From Nymphalis io (Eukaryota > Arthropoda > Insecta > Lepidoptera > Nymphalidae): a stretch of DNA of 64,000 nucleotides. Positions 44,501-58,400 of the stretch are shown here, one piece after another. The notes below the pieces were generated by a model that searched no databases, was not told the DNA's origin, and saw nothing but the letters and a program-made list of their open reading frames with translations. Both the position numbers and the translations under genes were made by a program. The stretch is taken from the NCBI RefSeq assembly GCF_905147045.1, contig NC_065916.1:5992468-6056467 (forward strand), read 5' to 3'. The stretch's first letter is position 1, and each line of letters begins with the position of its first letter.

Positions 44501-44859
44501 GATACACGTATCAAAACAGCATAACACCAAAAATTGTTTTTCTTTTCAGATTTTCACGTACTATGATACAATTCGAATTCATACATAATGGAATGGTATA
44601 ATAATTGGTCCGTGGTATTTAATTCTACAACAGTGATTAATTTAAATAAGAATATTTTAAATATATTACATTCGTTTTAACAACAAATATATAAGCCTCT
44701 CACTTCCCTAATTGTTGGTAGCTGCCATTTTCATATAGCAACACTCACGTAATCTTTATACTCGATCTGTCAAAGTTTTTTCACCGCTTTAAATGTAAAT
44801 AAATAAAAGTTTATTGATAAATTCACGATTTCCACTGTGTATTTTTTTTACAATAATGT

Positions 44860-45110
44860 GGGCAGGTTGGCGTGGTTGGTAAATACTAGCCTTTCACGTC
44901 GAAGGTTGTGGGTTCGATCCCCACCCAGGACAGACATTTGTGTGCATGAATATGTCTGTTTGTCCTGAGTCTGGTTGTAATTATCTACATAAGTATGTAA
45001 TTATGAAAGAAACGTAGTATACGTAGTATATCAGTTGTCTGGTTTCCATAGTACAAGCTCTGCTTAGTTTGGGATCATATGGCTGTGTGTAAATAATGTC
45101 CCAGGATATA
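44860..45110 (+). repeat. tRNA-headed SINE, family B
   Basis: GGCAGGTTGGCGTGGTTGG head, GGTTCGATCCCCACCCAGG B box, then the typical body, ending AATGTCCCAGGATATA. Confidence 0.88.
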
Positions 45111-46043
45111 TAAAAAAAGATATTTGGAAAACAAACTGACATAAAATTTTGCAGGATTGTATTTTGATGTTTATTTAATCGTATTTCATATTTGTTTACG
45201 TTTGAAATATAATTTTATGTTAAGAATATTTGATTTAAAGTGTTGTTTTGCGATTGATTAATTAACTACCTATTTGGTTATTTAATTTAAATGTACTGTA
45301 TTTATGTCGTATCTTATTCAAAAAGCTTAGAAACAATTTAGTAGGGTGACCATCATCAGCGGCTCTTAGGTTTTTAAGCAAGGACGAATACTCATCACTA
45401 GTTATAATTTCCAAAGAATATCCAACATATATTATTGGGGTGAGCTTTAGTATCCGGGAGCGAGACTCGGGGGGAAGTGACTTGGGGTTTGTTACTCATA
45501 GACACCTAACGATAGTAACCTACATTATGATATCGACATACGACTGCTTTTAAACCACTGAACTTTTAATACAGATTTTAAAATAAAACATATATTTGAT
45601 TCGTAGAGTTGCAGGTAATATTATAATTTGTAGTTTTTTTCTTCTCTTCACATTTTTTCACAGTACAAACTATAGCCTAATACACAGAGCTTATACGTAC
45701 CATGCACACAAACAAATGAGTCGAGAGCGGTGGTGGAGAGCGGATAAGAATTCGTTTTACCTCCAAGGCGCACTTGTAAATGGTGCAAATCAATAAAATA
45801 TTGTTTCATTTTTATTTCTTGGTCGTTTCAGTAAAGTAACATATTACTTCTACAAAATGTTATATTTTATGTTAGTAAATAGATTTTAATAGCATTTTTT
45901 TACATACACAAACTCGAGGTATAAAATCACTGAAAAATATTGTGGGTAGCAAATGTTCAAGAACACTTGTTTAAGTGGTTGCCATCTTTTCTTATTGGCC
46001 AGGATTTATGATAAGACAATTATGTAAATAGCTATAAAAGTTA

Positions 46044-46056
46044 CATTTATTTACGT
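46044..46056 (+). repeat. Target-site duplication, left copy (RTE LINE)
   Basis: CATTTATTTACGT, repeated exactly at 49052-49064. Confidence 0.85.
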
Positions 46057-46063
46057 CAATCAA

Positions 46064-47774
46064 TCAACAGCCAATCGTTGTCCACTGCTGAACATAGGCC
46101 TCTCCCAAGGTGCGCCAAAGCTCCCTGTCCTCCGCCTTCCGCATCCAGTTGGTGCCCGCCACCTTCTTAAGGTCGTCGTCGTCCTCCACCTGGCTGGAGG
46201 GCGCCCTACGATACGCTTGCCGATTCGCGGTCTCCACTCTAGGACTCGTCTGCTCCAACGGCCATCGGTCCTACGAATACGTGACCAGCCCACTGCCACT
46301 TCAGCCTGCTAATTTTGCAAGCTATGTCGGTGACTCCGGTTCTTTTCCGGATAATCTCATTTATGATCTTATCCTTTAAAGATACTCCGAGCATAGCTCG
46401 CTCCATAGCACGCTGAGCGACTTTGAGTTTGTGGACTAGTCCCGCAGTTAGTGTCCACGTTTCGGCACCGTATGTCATGGCAGGTAAGACGCATTGGTTG
46501 AAGACTTTCGTCTTCAAACATTGCGGTATAGACGACTTGAGGACTTGACGAAGGTTGCCAAATGCTGCCCATCCCAAGCGAATTCTTCGATCGGCTTCCT
46601 TCTCGAAGTTGTTCCTACCGACTTGTATTATCTGTTCTAGGTAGGTATATTCACTAACAACTTCGAGAGGTTTCCCCTCGACGTATATCGGCCCCGGCAC
46701 GACATGCCTATTGAACATGACCTTGGTCTTGTCCAAGTTCATACCGAGACCGACACACCGGGAAGATTCGCCTAGGCTACGCAGCATTTCGGTGAGTTGT
46801 TCCAGCGACTCTGCTATGATGACGATATCGTCGGCAAATCGAAGGTGAGAGATGTACTCGCCGTTTACATTGACTCCATACCTAGTCCAATCCAGCGTCT
46901 TGAAAACGTCTTCCAACGCGTTGGTGAACAGTTTCGGGGACATTACATCCCCCTGCCTCACCCCTCTGCGCAGTTGGATCGCCTTCGTCTTACAGTCCTG
47001 GATGTGGACAGTCATTGTAGCGGCGTTGTACAGACATCTTAGTACCTCGATATATCTCCAATCGATATGACATCTCTGTAATGAGTCGAGCACTGCCCAG
47101 GTTTCGATGGAGTCGAAGGCTTTCTCGTAGTCCACAAATGCCATACACAGCGGCTGATTGTACTCTTCGGTCTTCTGCACAATCTGCCGAACAGTATGGA
47201 TGTGGTCCACGGTGCTATAGCCTGATCGAAAGCCGGCTTGCTCTGGGGGCTCGAACTCGTCAAGTCGTCTGGCGAGACGGTTCGTGACGACTCTTGAGAA
47301 CAGCTTATACACGTGACTCAGGAGGGAGATTGGTCTGTAGTTTTTCAAGAGGGTTTTATCACCTTTCTTGAAAAACAGTACCACCCCACTCCCGCTCCAC
47401 GTTTCCGGGGTCTTGCCATGTTGGATGACGGAATTAAAGAGGCTTGCTTGCTCTTTCAGGACCGGAGTCCCGCCTGCCTTAAGCAACTCTGTTGTGATTC
47501 CGTCATCTCCCGGAGCATTGTTGTTTTTAAGCTGTTCTAGAGCCGCCCTAATCTCGCATTGGTCAACGACCGGGAGCTCCTCGGAGTAATGCCGCATAAG
47601 AGGGGCGCGCTGGTCATCAATACTGATACCCACGGGTTTATCCGATCTTGAAGAGAACAACTGCCCATAAAACCTCTCTACTTCTCCGACAATCTCAGGC
47701 CTAGAGGTAACGACCCCACCATTTTCAGTTTTAAGTTTTGTCAGACGCGGCCTCCCAAACTTGCGAGCGAACAC
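46064..47774 (-). pseudogene. RTE reverse transcriptase and C-terminal domain (frameshifted)
   Basis: The minus-strand frame 47774-46239 (about 511 codons) carries the RT core: GDDGITTELLKAGG, NYRPISLLSHVYKLFSR, AGFRSGYSTVDHI, FVDYEKAFDS, GVRQGDVMSPKLF and the catalytic FADD box (RFADDIVIIAE). A zinc-knuckle-poor C-terminus follows. The end continues in a second frame to about 46064 (RPPARWRTT-type region, then WTTIGC), so a shift lies near 46239-46258. Confidence 0.85.
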
Positions 47775-47854
47775 TTTCGATCCCCGATTTTGCTCAATCG
47801 CAGCCTTGATGGCACGGGTATTGGAGCGTCGGAGATCGCGTCGCGTCAGCGTTT

Positions 47855-48857
47855 TTATTGCTGCTGCTGCTTATGGTTCAACGCGGTGAATTGATTTTGA
47901 AGTTCCATTTGGAACTTTTCGGAGCCTTGAGCAGCCTGGAGCATGGTAGGTCGGAGAGTAGACCTCATCATTCTCGATCTTTCGGCTTTTAAGTCGATAT
48001 TTAGAGTGCCTCGAACCAAGCGGTGATCACTTCCGGTATTAAACCTGTTGATCACTGAAACATCTCTAAATGTGTGCCTTTTATTCGAAATGAAAGTCTA
48101 TCTCGTTCCTTGTCACGTTATCGGGGCTTCGCCAGGTCCACCTCCTCTGAGGCTTCTTTTGAAAGAAGGAATTCATCAAAAAAAGCCCCTGCGCTTCGAG
48201 AAAGTTTACCAGCATTTGACCCCTGTGATTTCTGCAGCCCAAGCCGTAAGGTCCGACTTTCGATTCACCGCTATCTTGTACTCCCACTTTAGCATTAAAG
48301 TCTCCCATAACAACATTGTAGTGGGCCTTCGAGGTGTCGTTGAGGGCCTTTGCGATGTCCTCGTACATCGCTTCGACCACATCATCAGGGTATGTCGAAG
48401 TTGGCGCATATACCTGTACGACCTTTAGGGAGTACCTGTCGGAAAGTTTTAGGACAAGGTACGCTACCCGGTTCGACACACTACTGATTTCCACAATGCT
48501 GCTAATGAGATCCTTTTTGACTAGAAAACCGACACCACCCTGGGAGAGGTTATCACCTTCGCGGAAGTAGAGTAAGTTACCGGACTCTAGAGTTATCGTG
48601 TCCTCCCCCTGTCTTCGGACTTCAGATAACCCCAGTATATGCCAGTTTATATGACTTAACTCTACTTCTAATTCGGCGAGGTGATGGTCCAGCCTCATCG
48701 AGCGTCCATTATACGTTGCCATGTGCAGTCGTTTTATACGGTAGCCTGCCGTGAACCGGTGATTCTTAGCACCCCCTGCCCTGCCGATACCGCGACCGCT
48801 ACCTTGGTCGGGCCTAGCGGACTTGCCGGTAACTGGGGGCATTTTTTTTGGGCGCAT
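47855..48857 (-). pseudogene. RTE endonuclease domain (frameshifted)
   Basis: The minus-strand frame 48857-48081 holds the exonuclease/endonuclease/phosphatase fold motifs: TYNGRSM, LGLSEVRR (catalytic Glu), VYAPTS and VMGDFNAKVG (Asp/Asn). The final block continues in another frame at 48055-47855 with TGSDHRLV, which carries the catalytic SDH motif. A single shift near 48056-48080 therefore separates the domain from its last motif. It is the nicking enzyme for target-primed reverse transcription. Confidence 0.85.
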
Positions 48858-49051
48858 CTGCCATTAAGGGAGGAGTTTGCCCATACTCGCCGCGCTGGGC
48901 AGGCGTGTTGGCGAGCGCAGTAGGGGAGTAAGATGTTTATGGGGGGGGGGACGCTGCTGCCCATCCCCCCTTTTCCCCGTCCCTCAGTCGCCTCTTACGA
49001 CACCCACGGGATGAGATTGGGGGAGTATTATTCTAAGCCGGTACTCCACGG

Positions 49052-49064
49052 CATTTATTTACGT
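49052..49064 (+). repeat. Target-site duplication, right copy (RTE LINE)
   Basis: CATTTATTTACGT, an exact match to 46044-46056. Confidence 0.85.
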
Positions 49065-49435
49065 AGGTATTCATTAAATTTAATTGCAATAATATATAGA
49101 ATTCCATAAGGGGAAGTTAAATTATATTTATAGAGGTTAATTTATTTTACATTTTTATGTAAAAAACATAGAAGAGCAAAATATAAAGTGTTTAATATCA
49201 AGTTACGGTAATATTAATCAAAAATATTAATTTTGGGTAAATGAAATGACAAGTAGATACTGGTAACATTCAAATTACAATAAACAAAACGTCGATATTT
49301 ACCAAGTTATTTTCATGTCTTCGCTCTCATTACATTAAAATAAATCATAAACACTATACTTATATTATACTTTACAATATAAACACTTTTACTAGCTTAA
49401 GTAAGAGGTCAACTTTTAATAATAAAGAGTAAACT

Positions 49436-52400
49436 ATGTCAGAATACGAAGAACCAGCGGCGAAAATGTCGAAAATAGAGGTTAGTATTATTTATAAACG
49501 ACTTTTTTATCATTGAAACAGTAGTTCTAATTATATTTCTGACAATTAGTGTTAGTGAAATCAAAACAAATCATTTTGATCTAAAATAATTACAATGTTA
49601 CGTATTACAAAAAATAATAATTAAACAACATATTATTACACTCGATTTATTTATGGTATTAACGATGGCTTAGGACTTATAGCTATAAGCTTTTGTCAAT
49701 TTTTTATGGACACTAAGGTAATATAAAAAAGTAAAGGATATGATCATATAATGGCCTATCTTTTATTCAGTCATTAGAGCTTATATCCATAGATCTTCCT
49801 ATATCTCTTAAGTTTTTTTTTTGCAATACCAAGAAGGATATCATCATCCATCTTAATATAATTAAGCTTTTAATTACACAAATCAACCAGTAACAGTTCC
49901 TAACTACCTATTGAGCTGAAAATTTTCATGCCGCTTAATTTCCATAGACGATACCGAAAGAACATGAAGATGAACTGGATGAGGGTCATGAAGAATGGCT
50001 AAGTGAAGGAATACTCACAGATGACGATTATAATCCTGCTGTAAGTAATAAATACTTATATTATAAATACGAAAATGTATATGCTTGTGACACTTTCACA
50101 TCTTAATTACTCAACTGACCTTCATGAAATTCTGCATACACTTTATAGAAGTACAGAATTTTATAGAGGATATATAGTACTTAACACAGATCACTCCCCC
50201 TCCCTAACATGTTGGTTGCATGGCTGAAACTAGTTATTTTATGACCCACTTACCACCAAAATGCAAAATTTTGTACTTGTATTGTATTAAACAGTTATTA
50301 CTTAGTTTCTTGCCCATTCTTCTCAGTAACTTAACATTACATAATCTTGTAAATTGATTCAAATGTGATAGGTATAAATATAGCTTATACAATGGACATG
50401 TCTGCCCTGAAACTGTAAAGTATTGTATTCAAAATTCCATATCATTTTGCTTAGTATATTTTATCTGAATCCAGAAAAACAAAACTTACCTCTTTATAAT
50501 AAAACAACTCGAATAATACTCTGGATGGAATCTGTTCATCCTTTTAGGAGCTACAATACTACAGACAGACACACAGATACACCTGTAAAACTCTATAACA
50601 TCCCTCTTTTTGCCTTTAATAGATATTAATACAAGCTATCATTATAATTTCAGAACGAACAAGACTCCATACCCAACACAAGCCAAGAAGACACCTTAGC
50701 CAGTGTAACAGACATGGCTGAAATAAGTCACCTGAATGAGAAGTCGCAAGATATGGACATAAAGTCTGAAAATGTGGAAAAGGAACTTGATAATATGGGG
50801 AGCTCAAATCAGGTAACACTAATATAACAGCTCTTAAATGATCCACTGCTGGGCTAAGGTTTATTATTCTTTTGAGAATTATTGGGGATCATTCCACAAC
50901 TACTCTATGGAAGTAGAAGAAGATACACATACAGGTTTTATAACAAAGTATCTGTTTGCTGACATGGATATTAGTTGTTCTATCAAAATAATATTTGTTA
51001 CATATTTTCCTCAGACGGAGTTTCCTGGGGAGTTGGGGGCGTTTCTCATAAGGAAGACAGATGTTAAAGCCGTTGAATCGAAGAAGGAGGAGAGTGAACT
51101 CGACGAGTCGATGAAACATTCGGACGACGATGGTCACGATACTGATGAGTTACTGGTGAGTTTGAAATGAGTTATTGAGTTATCACTGGGAGTTATGTAT
51201 CTTATATTAGTGATGGATCGAATGTCGAATATACTGTTAGTTTTTTTAGATTTGTTCATTTTTAAGTTTGTGCATTTAGTGTTAAATGGTCCTAGTAGAG
51301 TAGAGTTTGATCCATGGGTATCATAATAGCTTTATTTTATAGTATTAATCAATTGAACAAGCAAACCCCTAAAGGGCCTATTAATAGCATTCTCAAAGAT
51401 TGATAAGCCAGCTTGCTGTAAGAAATGAAAAAGAAATAATTAATAGACAAAGACGGGTGAGACAAGCAAATGAAAGTGCATTGAACTATTATGTTTTCTG
51501 ACAACACGTACCTCCCCGATAAAGTCAATTAGCGAAATTTTTTGAGTTCTTTGATTAGTCACCTTAATCAAGAAATATATCTCTTTCTATAAACCGAATT
51601 GAGTATGAAATAACTTTTTTATATCAAAATGGCAAAGGTAAAAATAAACAATCCTTATATTTACATATCCCATACGATTAGCCAATATCTCTGCTATATA
51701 TGCTATATAATACAACACTATGCCACTTAACTACTTGTATCGACTTTAATTTTACATTACCACAGATAATAATAAAACCACAGAATATTTAGATATCGAC
51801 AAATGATGTTATGCCAATTTAAGGTCGAAGCAATTTATTTATCTTTACATTGGCAACTATATATAAATATCAATTGTTTTTTCTCATTATTATTTAAGTC
51901 ATCGAAATAAATACTTATTATCTTTGACGAGCCGGTTGGCGTGTTTGGTAGATACCTGCCTTTCACGCCGAAGGTTGTGGCTCCGATTCCCACCCAGGAC
52001 AGATATTTGTGTGCATGAACATGTCTGTTTGTCCTTTGTCTGGGTGTAATTATCTATATAAGTATGTATTTACAAAATAAAAGTAGTATATTTAGTATAT
52101 CAGTTGTCTGGTTTCCACAGTACGAGCTCTGCTTAGTTTGGGATCAGATGGCCGTGTGTGAATAATGTCCTAAGATATTATTATTATTATCTTAATTGTA
52201 ACGTTTCAGCGGATGCTCGGTGAAGATGACAGTAAGAAGGAGATGAAGAAGGTTGATCAGAAGCGAACCCAGGAGTCTCAATCCAGTGATGACGACGACG
52301 AATATATATTTGAAGTAAGGAATGTTTCATATTTATATATTATGTGTGTTTAAGGTCATAAGGAATATCATTGATTCTGCTGTTTATATGTGTGGAAAGA

Positions 52401-55400
52401 GATTCTGCCATATTTGTATCCATCATGTGTTCTCGTCGGTTCTGCTCAGTAGAATCTATATTTCAAACCGGTGATATATGGTGTATTAATTTGAATCCTG
52501 TAAGGAGACTTTGTGTTTCGGGCTCGGCGGTGAAGGTTACCATCGCGAGAATACCTGCTTGTATCTGATGTAAAATAATTGTTAAAGAACACTTGTGTGC
52601 CATAAGATTTTACACAAACAATGACTTTTTAGATGATTGCACACCTTGGGAATGAAATGATCGCTTCCATCTTAAATTAAAAAATACAATTCTATTTTTG
52701 TATGTTACTTATTGTAAAGCATGAGATACAAAAAAAAAAATCTGCTTCTGCTGAGTTTCTTTCGCCGGTTCTTCTCAGGTCTGAGGCGTTTATTTCCGAA
52801 CCGGTGGTGGATTATTTATATTGAATAAAGATTTCTGATTTTGTTTTCTTTTTTTTTTTTTTTGAATAGATTACGTCAAAGTGTCGCCTCTATTCTCTCT
52901 TAAACAACAAATACACAAGAATGGCACACATATAAACAAATCTTAACAAATACATTGAAATAAGTAGCAAACAAACACGTTCTATAATATTTTAATTTTA
53001 GTATGTAATAACATACTAAAATTGTAATAAATTGCTTTTGATGTCACATGAAGCACAGTGGACATAACATATTCGTTCCCAAGGTTGGTGGCGCATCGGC
53101 GATGTAAGCAATGGTTAACATTTCTGACAGTGCCGATGTCTATGGGCGTTGGTGACCACTTACCACCAGATGGCTCATATGCTCGTCCGCCTACCTATAC
53201 AATAAAAAAAATGGTTGTTACTTTATCTAGATTAATAAATCACTAATTTTTTTTTTACAGGGAGCTAAAGTAGCAAGGTTGAAAGTAGCGAAGAATGCAA
53301 TAATGAAAAAGTATCCGACTAAGGCTGTACCGGAGGAGATGAGTGACAAAGAAGGGGATAGTGATATTGTATGGAACCTACTGATACATATTTTCTTACT
53401 ATTGACCATTTGTTTTTGATTTTTAAACATCTTAGCGCTCGGTACACGGTATCCCTAAGTGAGACTTCGAGTGTCAGACGAGTAAGCGTAAAATTTCGAG
53501 TGTCAGATGACGTCAGCGTAAGATTTCAAGCATCAGACGACGTCAGATTATGAATAATATATCAGTAACAGTCTGTGAATATCCCACTGCTGGGCTAAGC
53601 CTAAGGCCTCCTCTCCTTTTTTGAGGAGTAGATTTGGAGCTTATTCCACCGCGCTGCTCCAATGCGGGTTGGTGGAATACTCGTGTGGAAGAATTTCAGT
53701 GAAATTTGACACATGCAGGTTTCCTCACGATGTTTATCTTCACCGTCAAGCACAAGATGAATTATAAACACAAATTAAGCACATAAAAATTCAGTGGTGC
53801 TTGCCCGGGCTTGAACCCACGATGATCAGTTAAGATTCACGCGTTCTAACCACTAGGCCATCTCGGCTTTTTAGAAAAAGAGAAAAGCTTGATAGCTGTT
53901 ATTGATTTTCGATAATTTCTATCTCTTTTCTCTTTTTCTTATTTAATTTCGTCATTACAATAATAAGATTTATTTTTTAAACATCAATTCTCGTGAGTAA
54001 CTTGGCACACGCCATTTATTTAACTTCCACATAATGATATATATTTTTTTATTTGGCATCCATAATAAATATTTCTGATTATTCATAATCTCAATCAATG
54101 GTATGGCAAAGGTGTTCATTCGTCTTTACTCCACTGCATATGCTTGTATATGCTATAGATCTTATGATTGGAGGCGTTATGATTATGTAAGTTTAGGTTA
54201 AACGATTCGTGTAGAAAACCCCACGAGTTTCATTGGTTAAGAATTCCACATAATTAGGAAGAGGTAAATTAAAAAAATATATATATTTTTTTTACTAAAA
54301 TAATCTTTACACAATTATAATAACATGTGTGAAAAAATTATGATTATATCATGTAAACTTTTTTTTTTTTAATAAGCAAATCAATTTGGGCGCTCTCGAA
54401 TAATTCTTGCTCCGTCCGAGTTTCGACTGTGACGTCACATCGCCGTTTCGTTATTGCGGGGGACTCTTTTGCGATACGCGCGTTGATTGTGTTTATTTTA
54501 TCCTTCTTACTTACTTGTTTATAATCATATTAGAACGATTATTAATATATTATTTTATGCTAAGATAAGATGAAATGATTTTTTGAGATAATAAAAAAAA
54601 TAAGCTCATCTTCCTAATTGACCCCCCAGGAATATATTTAAATTAATAAACGTCTATCTTTTTCCCCTTCCAGTCGTCCGACGAGGGTCTGACAGTGAAA
54701 CGTATGTTCGGTGTGCCGAGGCGGGGGAATGTGGCTGCCAAGAGTACCGCCAGGCCCGACATAAACGCTGTGAAGACCGTCACCAACAAAATGGTCAGCC
54801 TGCACCGGTCTAGTGGTGAGTTAGATAAACAATAATAGTATTGTTCTCTTGGTTAACTGCACAGTATATATTATAGTATGTGAGTGTATGCGTTGACATA
54901 GGGGTGGTTTTGATACGTTTGGATTCCCCTCCAGATAAGTGCACTTTCTATTTCATCTATATATAAAATTAAAAAAAGTTAACAGACTTTTTTCTGTTTT
55001 AAATATTTATCGCTATTCGGCTGAATACTTACCACGTACCTTAATTGTTAATTTAAAAAAAAGATGATCAAGTTAAATGGCATATTTTTTATAACAATTT
55101 ATGAAAAATATGAATACCAGTAACATTAGCTATTTGACAATCTTATAAAATAAGTTATTATTATAATGTATAAAATAAAAAAAAAATATAAATATATAAA
55201 AAAATGTAATAATAAAAAAAATATAATAATAAAAAAATATATATGAAAAAGTATGAACTCCACGGCGGGGAATCGAACCCCGGTCTCCCGCGTGACAGGC
55301 GGGGATACTTACCACTATACTACCGAGGATTGTGAAGTTAGTCTCTAAATTCCGATTCGGATTCATAAACAAGTATATAAACCTGTTTCTGTATTGTTTT

Positions 55401-58400
55401 GAATAGTGGACTCAAATTTGAACCTTACTAATACAATCCTCGGTAGTATAGTGGTAAGTATCCCCGCCTGTCACGCGGGAGACCGGGGTTCGATTCCCCG
55501 CCGTGGAGTACAAACTTTTTTTTAATATTTTTTTTAACAGATAGCCTGTAAGCTTAATTATTATATTTTTTATTATATTATATATGACTCTGTTTTTTTT
55601 TTTTAATATGTATTTATTTTTATTGTGTCTAAGGCGCTCATTCATTGTGTTTCAAGTACTTATTTAAACAGTACAGTAACAGCCTGTTAATGTCCCACTG
55701 CTGGGCTAAGGCCTCCTCTCCCTTTTGAGGAGAAGGTTGTGGAGCTTATTCCACCACGCTGTTCCAATGCGGGTTGGTAGAATACACATGTGGCGGAATT
55801 TCAATGAAATTAGGCACATGCAGGTTCCCTCACGATGTTTTCCTTCACCGTTAAGCACGAGATGAATTATAATCACAAATTAAGCACATGAAAATACAGT
55901 GGTGCTTACCCGGGTTTGAACCCACGATCATCGGATAAGATTCACGCGTTCTAACCACTGGGCCATCTCGGCTTATTTAAAATATTGTTCTATTGGTAAT
56001 ATGATGATATGTTATTGCAGTTGATTTATTTTACAAGAATACTTAATTTCACTAAAAATAAATAAACATATTATACTAAATATATCTTTTACTCAATTGG
56101 ATTCTTAAAAGCACTTTTGGGTCATTTTACTAGATTCAATTGAATATAAAAATGCACCGTTTCAGGATGTAGAATTCTACAAAGAATAACCGACAAAAAA
56201 TACATTTAGTATTTTCAAACAATTAAATTGCATACATAAGTGTTGAATACAATGATACCTTCGCGCTGTTGTTATATATACATATAATGGAAATACCGCT
56301 CATCACGAAATTTCCTCAACTATCCGCCCGATTGACTAGAAATTTGTCACAGTTACTCCTTCAACGATGTAGACGGTCATTAAATAATAATGGTAAGGTT
56401 TACCTAGACGGTTCTGCACTGAAGATTTTGTTCTTCGGTGCGGGAGCAAGTTATAAAAAACACACACACTAATTATCCCCACTGCTGGGCTAAGGGCCTT
56501 CTCTCCTTTTGATTGGAAGGTTTGGAGCTTACTCCACCTTTTTTTTTAATTATTGTTCTATATATAAATATTATTTTAAAATTAAATAATAAAATATTTA
56601 ACGGGGTGGTGTTGATCACGTGGTGCAGTTCGTTGTCGTAGCCGTTATCAGACATGTTGTAGGCGCAAAGTAAAAGTTCACTTTCGTACAAATGTTGTTT
56701 ATTCGTTCGCTTCCAATCGATAATCACAAAATAACAATTAACCACGCCGATTGAAGTGGTTGGAAACGCAGCAAGTTCGATACAGGAAGACGACCGTTCG
56801 CCGCGGAGTCCCGTTCCCAAGTCCCCTGCACGAGAGCGTTCAGCAAACCTCAAGTTGGCTCACTGAATTCCTGTATCGACCTTACTCAAGAGTACTACTT
56901 GACGTTTCCTAGAACCGCTCATAGATGGCGTTGTACTTAAATTATGGCGTCTTATCTTTGATTCTGCGACGTATATTTTCGTTGCAGATAAGTCCAAAGT
57001 AACATCGACGCCGATATCGAAGACTACGTCGGCTCTGAAGTCGCAGTCCAAGATCCAGAGACCGGAGCCGGAGGAAATCATTGATGAAGAGGAGTTCCTG
57101 GAAGATGACCAGTTCGATCTGGACGAGGTCTGATACTTATTTAACTATACCGATTAATAAATCTCTTGTTATAAAATCATTAACGAATATGCACATCTCT
57201 TGATATAAGATTATATTTATTTATTTATATTGGAAACTAACGGTATATTTATATTAAATAAAATAAGTTATTTATAAATATAATATTATAAACAAAAAAT
57301 AATTAATTTTAATACATCTATTGGAAAAATATAAGAACTATTGGTTAAATGCTTTTATTAAAATCTAGTTTATGAATTATTATTATTATTACAAAAAAAT
57401 TTATCAGTCGTACGCCTGACCGTATTTCGCGCTCCCGCCAAAAGTGTTTTATTTTTTTTTTTTAAATCAATCTGACAGCTTGACGTATGACGTTCGGAAA
57501 GTTAAACTTATTCTGCTTATAATATAATAGAAATAATAAAACTTAAGATAATTTACAAAATTAAATTAAAAATTTTATATTAAAGACGAATATTAAAGAA
57601 ATAAGATGCAAAGCACAAGAGAAATAGTAGAAAAAAAAAATAACAAATAATAATAATAAGAAAATATCAAAAATCAATAACAGCTATTATTCTTTAAAAT
57701 ATTTGAAATATTAAATAAACATTTATTAAGAGAGAGATGAAATATATCGTAAATATATAATATATCATTATATATAAATAGTTTTTTGTTAGATATATAT
57801 ATATATATATATATATATTTAATTGATATAGTTATGTTACTTGCCGGTTCGAGGTAGATTCTGCATTCCGAACCGGTGATAGCTTTTTATTGAATTTTAT
57901 AATATCACAATTCAAGTGATTAGTCTACCTAGATATATATGTGTGTTGCAGGACCTGGGCTCGTCGATGGAGGGGGAGGACGACGGGGCGGGGGGGCAGC
58001 GCCTCATGCGGCCCGAGCGCATGGACGAGGACGCGCCCAGCGACCCCGACTCGCAGTCCGACGACGACAGCCTCTACGACGTACGGCGCTATATTACATC
58101 TTATTTACTACTGGAAATAGGGCCTCGCCAGTGTTGAATGATTCCTCGCCATATAGCCGAGATGGCCCAGTGGTAAGAACGCGTGAATCTTAACCGATGA
58201 TCGTGGATTCAAACCCGTGCAAATACCACTGAATTTTCATGTGCTTAATTTGTGATTATAATTCATCTCGTGCTTTACGGTTAAAGAAAACATCGTGAGG
58301 ATACCTGCATGTCTAACTTCACTGAAATTATATCGGTGTACCATTGATATGTTTCTTTGTCCAGGAGCTGCCATCGTCAGACTCGGACGACTTGAACGAG

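Larger units (their letters stand above)
35358..44859. other. Long region without a supported protein gene
   Basis: About 9.5 kb of AT-rich DNA. No frame longer than about 90 codons has a coding-like composition, and I found no chain of splice-linked exons. Notable contents are an AP-1/CRE composite (36184-36198), a 15-G tract (37743-37757), three E2F-like sites (38471-38560), a CRE (40244-40251) and a 10-G tract (about 40734-40743). TE tail scraps lie near 37335 and 44010. It may be regulatory DNA or hold a non-coding transcript. Confidence 0.5.
46057..49051 (-). mobile_element. Near full-length RTE-type LINE (about 3.0 kb), frames broken
   Basis: On the minus strand the element starts CCGTGGAGTACCGGCTTAG and ends with tandem TTGA units (TTGATTGATTG), as is usual for the RTE clade. 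Coding order is an apurinic-type endonuclease then a reverse transcriptase. It sits between perfect 13-bp duplications, so both ends are intact. At least three frame changes mean it is not active as it stands: near 48056-48080, 47775-47855 and 46239-46258. Confidence 0.9.

Noticed and set aside
46110..46379. Plus-strand frames across the RTE LINE (also 47081-47589 and 48048-48923).
   Set aside because: They are antisense shadows of the endonuclease and RT frames, which carry the catalytic motifs on the minus strand.
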